Shown here in pieces: positions 59,613-64,000 of a stretch of 64,000 nt of DNA. The DNA comes from Actinomadura opuntiae. GTDB lineage: Bacteria; Actinomycetota; Actinomycetes; Streptosporangiales; Streptosporangiaceae. Below the pieces are notes generated by a model. The model was given only the letters and a program-made list of their open reading frames with translations, searched no databases and was not told the DNA's origin. The stretch is from assembly GCF_030283205.1 (NCBI RefSeq), contig NZ_JASNWF010000019.1, positions 178,299 to 242,298 on the forward strand, given 5' to 3'. A program made the translations under genes and the position numbers. The stretch's first letter is position 1; each line of letters starts with the position of its first letter.

Positions 59613-60464
59613 ATGCTCCGGATCACCGGCCTCACGCACTCCTACTCCGGCGGGCACAAGGCGCTCGACGGGCTCGACCTCACCGTCCCGGACGGCCAGC
59701 TGCTCAGCATCGTCGGCCCGTCCGGGTGCGGCAAGTCCACCCTGCTGCGCTGCATCGCGGGGCTGATCAGGCCGACCGGCGGCGCCCTGGAGCTGGACGG
59801 CGCGCCGGTCACCGGGGTGCCCGACGACCTCGCCGTCGTCTTCCAGGACTACAGCCGCTCGCTGTTCCCGTGGCTGACCGTCCGCGACAACGTGGCGATG
59901 CCGCTGCGGCGGCGCGGCGGGTCCCGGGCCGAGCGCCGCGCCGCCGCCGAGGAGGCGCTGGAGTCGGTCGGCCTGCCCGACGCGTCCCGCCAGTACCCCT
60001 GGCAGCTGTCGGGCGGCATGCAGCAGCGGGTGTCGATCGCGCGGGCCCTGGCCTACCGGCCGTCGCTGCTGCTGATGGACGAGCCGTTCGGCTCCGTGGA
60101 CGCGCAGACCCGGGAGGACCTGGAGGACCTCCTGCTCCAGGTGCACCGGGCGGCGAAGATGACGATCCTGCTGGTCACCCACGACATCGACGAGAGCGTC
60201 TACGTCGGCGACCGGGTGGTCGTGCTGAACCGGTCGCCGGCCCGCGTGCACGCCGACATCCCGGTGGCGCTGCCCGCCGTCCGCGACCAGATCGAGACGC
60301 GCGGGCTGCCGGAGTTCGTCCGGCTGCGCGCCGAGGTCGGCCGGCTGGTCCGCGGCGGCGCCCGGATCCCGGGCGCCGCGCCCGCGACCGCGGCGCAGCG
60401 GGGCGGGACGTCCGGGGCGGGCGAGCCGGAAGCGGACAATCCACCGGAGACCGGCCCCGGATAA
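59613..60464 (+). CDS. ABC importer ATPase, cassette 2
   Basis: 283 residues, near-identical in core motifs to the cassette 1 ATPase: GPSGCGKSTLLRCIAGL, VFQDYSRSLFPWLTVRDNVA, LSGGMQQRVSIARALAY. It starts 24 bases after permease B with AAAAGG upstream, the only uncoupled junction in the cassette. That gap is where cassette 1 carries the decarboxylase. Confidence 0.93.
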   Translation: MLRITGLTHSYSGGHKALDGLDLTVPDGQLLSIVGPSGCGKSTLLRCIAGLIRPTGGALELDGAPVTGVPDDLAVVFQDYSRSLFPWLTVRDNVAMPLRRRGGSRAERRAAAEEALESVGLPDASRQYPWQLSGGMQQRVSIARALAYRPSLLLMDEPFGSVDAQTREDLEDLLLQVHRAAKMTILLVTHDIDESVYVGDRVVVLNRSPARVHADIPVALPAVRDQIETRGLPEFVRLRAEVGRLVRGGARIPGAAPATAAQRGGTSGAGEPEADNPPETGPG

Positions 60465-60478
60465 GAGATCATGACGGC

Positions 60479-61741
60479 ATGCGCGTACTCATCGTCGGGG
60501 CCGGGATCGGCGGGCTCACCACCGCACTGAGCCTGCACGAGGCCGGGATCGAGGCGCTCGTCGTCGACGGCGTCCGGCGGCTGCGGCCGCTCGGCGTCGG
60601 CATCAACCTGCTGCCGCACGCCGTCCGCGAGCTCACCGAGCTGGGACTCGGCGGGGACCTCGCCGACATCGGCGTCCCCACCGCCGAGATGGTGCACTTC
60701 GACCGGTTCGGCGGCCGGATCTGGGCCGACCCGCGCGGCCGGGCGCTCGGCTACGACTGGCCGCAGTACTCGGTGCACCGCGGCGAGCTGCAGATGGTGC
60801 TGCTCGACGCGGTGCTGTCCCGGCTCGGCAAGGACGCCGTCCGCACCGGCACGGTGTTCGAGGGCTTCGAGCAGGACGGCGCGGAGGTGCGGGCCCGGCT
60901 GCTGGACCGGGCGTCCGGCACCGCCGGGACGGTCCGGGCGGACGTGCTGGTCGGCGCGGACGGGCTGCACTCGGCCGTCCGGGCGCAGCTCCATCCCGGC
61001 GAGCCGGCGCCGCTGTGGAACGGGATCCGGATGTGGCGGGGCGTCACCGAGTCCGAGCCGTTCCTGACCGGACGGACCCTGGCCGTGGCGGGCAGCAACG
61101 CCGCGTCCAAGATCGTCGTGTATCCGATCTCGATGCGCGCGGAGCGGCGCGGGCGGGCGCTGCTGAACTGGGTCGCCGAGGTCAGGCTCCCCGGCGACCG
61201 GCTGGAGACCGACGCGGACTGGAACCGGACGGGGCGGCTGGAGGACGTCCTCCCCTACTTCGCCGGCTGGAAGTTCGACTGGCTGGACGTCCCGTCCCTG
61301 ATCGCCGCGTCCCCGGAGATCCTGGAGTACCCGATGGTGGACCGCGAGCCGCTGGACCGGTGGACGTCCGGCCGGGTGACCCTGCTCGGCGACGCGGCGC
61401 ACCCGATGTACCCGATCGGCTCCAACGGCGGCTCCCAGGCGGTCCTGGACGCGCGCGTGCTGGCCTACGAGCTGGCCCGCGCCGCCGACGCCGCCGAGGG
61501 GCTGCTCGGCTACGAGCGGGAGCGCCGCGAGACGGCCAACGCGGTCGTGCTGGCCTGCCGCGACATGCCGGCGGAGCGGATCCTGCGGATGGTGTCCGAG
61601 CGCGCCCCGGACGGCTTCGACGCCATCGAGGACGTCCTGACGGCCGAGGAGCTGGCCACGCTCACCGGCGCCTACCGCAGGACGTCGTTCATCGACGCCG
61701 AGACGCTCAACAACCGTCCGTCCTACACCGTCGTGCGCTGA
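60479..61741 (+). CDS. FAD-dependent aromatic hydroxylase-type monooxygenase
   Basis: 420 residues. FAD motif VGAGIGGLTTALSLHEAG, the second FAD/NAD region VLVGADGLHSAVR, and GDAAHPMYPIGSNGGSQAV near the C-terminus place it in the p-hydroxybenzoate/salicylate/6-hydroxynicotinate hydroxylase class. It follows the cassette 2 ATPase by 14 bases with a weak ribosome binding site, so is likely part of that transcript. Substrate unknown; a phenol or heteroaromatic acid is expected. Confidence 0.9.
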   Translation: MRVLIVGAGIGGLTTALSLHEAGIEALVVDGVRRLRPLGVGINLLPHAVRELTELGLGGDLADIGVPTAEMVHFDRFGGRIWADPRGRALGYDWPQYSVHRGELQMVLLDAVLSRLGKDAVRTGTVFEGFEQDGAEVRARLLDRASGTAGTVRADVLVGADGLHSAVRAQLHPGEPAPLWNGIRMWRGVTESEPFLTGRTLAVAGSNAASKIVVYPISMRAERRGRALLNWVAEVRLPGDRLETDADWNRTGRLEDVLPYFAGWKFDWLDVPSLIAASPEILEYPMVDREPLDRWTSGRVTLLGDAAHPMYPIGSNGGSQAVLDARVLAYELARAADAAEGLLGYERERRETANAVVLACRDMPAERILRMVSERAPDGFDAIEDVLTAEELATLTGAYRRTSFIDAETLNNRPSYTVVR

Positions 61742-61757
61742 CGCGCCGGGCGCCCGC

Positions 61758-62384
61758 TCAGCGGTCGCGGCCGGTGGTGACGGCCGCGAGACGGGCGTCG
61801 ATGGCGCGGGACGCCCGGTCGTACAGCGACGGGTCGTCGTGGAGGAGCGCGTGGGCGGCGGCGGTGCGGCAGACGGCGTCCAGCTCGAAGGCGAGCTGCG
61901 GGACGTCCGCGGACGCGTCGATCTCCCCGCGTTCCCGCGCCTCGCGCAGGCAGCGCTCCAGGAAGGCGCGCCAGTCGCGCTGGGACGCGGCGATGGCGTC
62001 GCGGACCCGGCCCGGGCGGGCGTCGAACTCGGCCATCGTCGAGTGGAAGAAGCATCCGCCGGGGAAGACCGGTTCGCGCTGGTAGCGCTGCCACGCCGCC
62101 AGCAGGGCCCGGACGCGGCCGAGCCCCTCGGGGACGGCGAGCGCCGGCCCGGTCACGTGCTCGCGGAACACCTCCACGGCCTTGGCGACCGTGGCGAGCT
62201 GGAGCTCCTCCTTGGAGCCGAAGTGCGTGAACACGCCGCTCTTGCTGATCCGCAGCTCGGTGGCGAGGCGGCCGATCGACAGGCCCTCCAGGCCCTCGGC
62301 CGAGGCGATGTCGGCGGCCCGGCCGAGGATGACCGTGCGCGTCCGCTCCCCCTTGAGGAGCCGTCCGTCGGTGCTCACGCCCAT
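61758..62384 (-). CDS. TetR-family repressor
   Basis: 208 residues. The DNA-binding part RTRTVILGRAADIASAEG...LSIGRLATELRISKSGVFTHFGSKEELQ is a typical TetR helix-turn-helix; the C-terminal half matches the TetR_C group with RVRALLAAWQRYQ and FPGGCFF. It is divergent from an efflux gene and very likely controls both through the twin sites at 62393 and 62458. Confidence 0.93.
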   Translation of the reverse strand: MGVSTDGRLLKGERTRTVILGRAADIASAEGLEGLSIGRLATELRISKSGVFTHFGSKEELQLATVAKAVEVFREHVTGPALAVPEGLGRVRALLAAWQRYQREPVFPGGCFFHSTMAEFDARPGRVRDAIAASQRDWRAFLERCLREARERGEIDASADVPQLAFELDAVCRTAAAHALLHDDPSLYDRASRAIDARLAAVTTGRDR

Positions 62385-62392
62385 TAATCTGC

Positions 62393-62469
62393 ACGACCGT
62401 TCGTTCAAAGTCAATCCGGCGAACCCCTTGACGGGAGCGCCCTCCAGAGAAGATTGTACGACCGTTCGT
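62393..62469. promoter_or_regulatory. Twin TetR operators and efflux promoter
   Basis: ACGACCGTTCGT appears twice, at 62393-62404 and 62458-62469. Each is a 12-base palindrome apart from one central pair. TTGACG (62428-62433) with GATTGT (62452-62457) gives an 18-base-spaced promoter for the efflux gene; the second operator covers its start point. Confidence 0.75.
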
Positions 62470-62490
62470 TCTTTTTTTGGAGGCACTCCC

Positions 62491-63879
62491 ATGACCACCG
62501 CAGAGACCGCCGCGGCGGCGCCCGTCGCGGCGGGCACCCGGCGGGCCGTGCCCTGGCTCGCCGCCGGCGCGACGTTCCTGGCCATGCTCGACGCCACCGT
62601 CGCCAACCTCGCCGTCCCCGACCTGCACGACGACTTCGGCGGGACCTCGCTGTCCGGGCTGACCTGGGTCGTCACCGTCTACGCGGTGCTGTTCGCCGCG
62701 CTGCTCGCCCCCGCCGGACGGCTCGCCGACGTGGTCGGGCGGCGCTCGCTCTACCTGTGGGGCACCGGGCTGTTCACGCTCGCCTCGCTGGCCTGCGCGG
62801 CGGCGCCGACCGTCCCGGTCCTGCTGGCGACCCGCGGCGTGCAGGGCGCCACCGCGGCCGCGATGATCCCCGCGTCCCTCGCGCTGCTGCTGCACGACAC
62901 GCCCGCCGCGCGGCGCGCGGGCGCGATCGGGCTGTGGAGTGCGGCGGGCGCGTTCGCCGCCGCCGTCGGCCCCGGGCTCGGCGGCGTGCTGGTGGACCAG
63001 TTCGGCTGGCGGGCGCTGTTCGTCATCAACGTCCCGTTCGGCCTGGCGATGCTGCTCGGCGGCCTGCGGCTGCCGCACACCGCGAGGACCGCGGGCCGGC
63101 TGCCCGACATCGCCGGAACGGTCCTGCTCGGCACCGGCGTCGGCGGGATCGCGCTCGGCGTCACCCAGTCGGGCGACTGGGGCTGGAGCGACCCCCGCAC
63201 GCTCGCGCTGCTGCTCGGCGGCGCCGTCCTGGCCGGCCTGGCGCTGTGGCGGTCGGCGCGGCACCCGGTGCCCGCGCTGGAGATCCGGATGTGGCGCGAG
63301 CGCGGGTTCGCCCTCGCCAACACCGCCTCGTTCCTGTACGGGACCGCGCTGTACTCCTGGCTGCTGCTCGGCGTGCTCTACCTGACCGGCCAGTGGCACT
63401 ACTCGATCCTCAAGGCCGGGCTCGCCTCGACGCCCGGGGCGTTCACCGCCACCGCCGCCGCGATCGCGATGGGCCGCCTCACCGGGCGCATCGGCGTCCG
63501 TCCCGCCGTGTCCGGAGGCGCGCTGATCATGGTGGCGACGGGGATCTGGGCGGTCGCCGGGCTCCCGCCCGAACCGCACTTCCTCACGTTCTGGCTGCCG
63601 CTCGGGCTGGTGGCCGGGACGGGCATGGGGATGCTCACCACCGGCACCGCGTCGGCCGCCGCGCTGTCGGCCGGCCCGCAGCGGTTCGCGGGCGCCACCG
63701 GCCTCAACACCACGGCCCGGCAGCTCGGCGGCGCGCTCGGCATCGCCGCGCTCGCCGCGCTGCTGCCGGACGGGGCGGTGCACGACGACTACACCGCCGT
63801 CTACCTGTTCTGCACGCTCGCCGCCGCCGGCGCCGCCCTGGCGGGAGCGTTCCTGACCACCCGCCCCACCGCGTCCTGA
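62491..63879 (+). CDS. DHA2-type MFS multidrug efflux transporter
   Basis: 462 residues with about 14 hydrophobic segments. FLAMLDATVANLAVPDL (motif D1 type), GRLADVVGRRSLYLWG (motif A) and a motif-C-like GPGLGGVLVDQFGWRALF point to drug:proton antiport. ATG 62491 follows GGAGG. The likely inducer is whatever the TetR protein senses. The stop overlaps AAGGAG of a following start codon. Confidence 0.92.
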   Translation: MTTAETAAAAPVAAGTRRAVPWLAAGATFLAMLDATVANLAVPDLHDDFGGTSLSGLTWVVTVYAVLFAALLAPAGRLADVVGRRSLYLWGTGLFTLASLACAAAPTVPVLLATRGVQGATAAAMIPASLALLLHDTPAARRAGAIGLWSAAGAFAAAVGPGLGGVLVDQFGWRALFVINVPFGLAMLLGGLRLPHTARTAGRLPDIAGTVLLGTGVGGIALGVTQSGDWGWSDPRTLALLLGGAVLAGLALWRSARHPVPALEIRMWRERGFALANTASFLYGTALYSWLLLGVLYLTGQWHYSILKAGLASTPGAFTATAAAIAMGRLTGRIGVRPAVSGGALIMVATGIWAVAGLPPEPHFLTFWLPLGLVAGTGMGMLTTGTASAAALSAGPQRFAGATGLNTTARQLGGALGIAALAALLPDGAVHDDYTAVYLFCTLAAAGAALAGAFLTTRPTAS

Positions 63880-63901
63880 AGGAGACTTCCCAATGAGGTT
63901 G
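63879..63901 (+). pseudogene. Ribosome binding site and start codon of a gene cut off by IS110
   Basis: AAGGAG (63879-63884) and ATG (63893) are spaced as for a coupled third gene of the efflux unit, but within ten bases the sequence runs into the stop end of an IS110-type transposase on the other strand. What the lost gene was cannot be told. Confidence 0.5.
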
Positions 63902-64000
63902 TCAAGCCGCGACCGTGACGGGCGGTGAGTGGTGGTAGCACTCACCGTTGCGGATCATGGCCCACAGCACGTTGACGCGGCGACGGGCCAGCGACAACAG
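63902..64000 (-). mobile_element. IS110-family transposase, C-terminal end (partial)
   Basis: The last 32 codons of a minus-strand frame read LLSLARRRVNVLWAMIRNG, then ECYHHSPPVTVAA and TGA (63904-63902). ALARRRVNVLWAMLRDG-like endings are characteristic of IS110 transposases (DEDD/Tnp-Ser type). The gene runs out of the window to the right, so the element's other end and integrity are unknown. IS110 elements usually lack clear terminal inverted repeats; none is seen. Confidence 0.75.

Overview
The window is chromosomal DNA of a high-GC actinomycete. The evidence is strong G/C at third codon positions, GTG and TTG starts, many ATGA/GTGA stop-start overlaps, a conservon (cvnABCD), an F420-type Ddn domain, an HspR/HAIR site at lon, and several genes that look leaderless. 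A Streptosporangiales relative such as Actinomadura would fit, but that is an inference from style, not a database result. No rRNA, tRNA or CRISPR array was seen.

Layout. 1-2453: end of an unrecognised gene, then a membrane Ser/Thr kinase. 2499-11103 (minus): a nine-gene myo-inositol unit, iolG-iolE-iolC-iolB-iolD followed by a sugar ABC importer, with a LacI-type operator between -35 and -10 of its promoter and a perfect second copy inside iolG. 11283-18403: a rare SDR-Ddn fusion, a VanZ-like protein, a Tat-exported cholesterol oxidase, lon with a HAIR element, and a Nudix hydrolase. 18400-23973: amidase, a short alkylsulfatase-type metallo-hydrolase coupled to an MFS transporter, and a divergent PucR-type regulator. 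24157-29216: a doubtful small gene, a MarR-GNAT fusion with a long palindrome at its start, two small membrane proteins, and a DNA-binding-domain citrate synthase divergent from a homocitrate/Re-citrate-synthase-like gene.

29418-38523: a SWIM zinc-finger protein coupled to a DUF6493-like protein, ogt, a Uma2-type protein, an SDR, a glutathione peroxidase, a pair of 52-53-residue membrane proteins that are paralogues (one previously easy to miss), a 98-residue conserved-looking protein and an LCP cell-wall ligase. 38681-44280: an ABC exporter facing a 1190-residue protein with three AAA+ modules. 44471-50945: STAS protein, SGNH hydrolase and the cvnABCD conservon, whose sensor kinase carries a seven-unit pentapeptide repeat.

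51688-61741: two consecutive importer cassettes (lipoprotein, two permeases, ATPase), the first with a benzoylformate decarboxylase inserted before its ATPase and the second followed by an FAD aromatic-type hydroxylase. This looks like uptake and breakdown of related aromatic acids. 61758-64000: a TetR regulator divergent from a DHA2-type efflux pump with twin operators; the next gene of that unit is interrupted within ten bases of its start codon by the end of an IS110-type element that runs off the window.

The best candidates for something new are the intragenic nested palindrome with a CebR-like core in the citrate synthase gene, the small membrane-protein pair, the triple AAA+ protein, the SDR-Ddn fusion and the duplicated importer with embedded decarboxylase.
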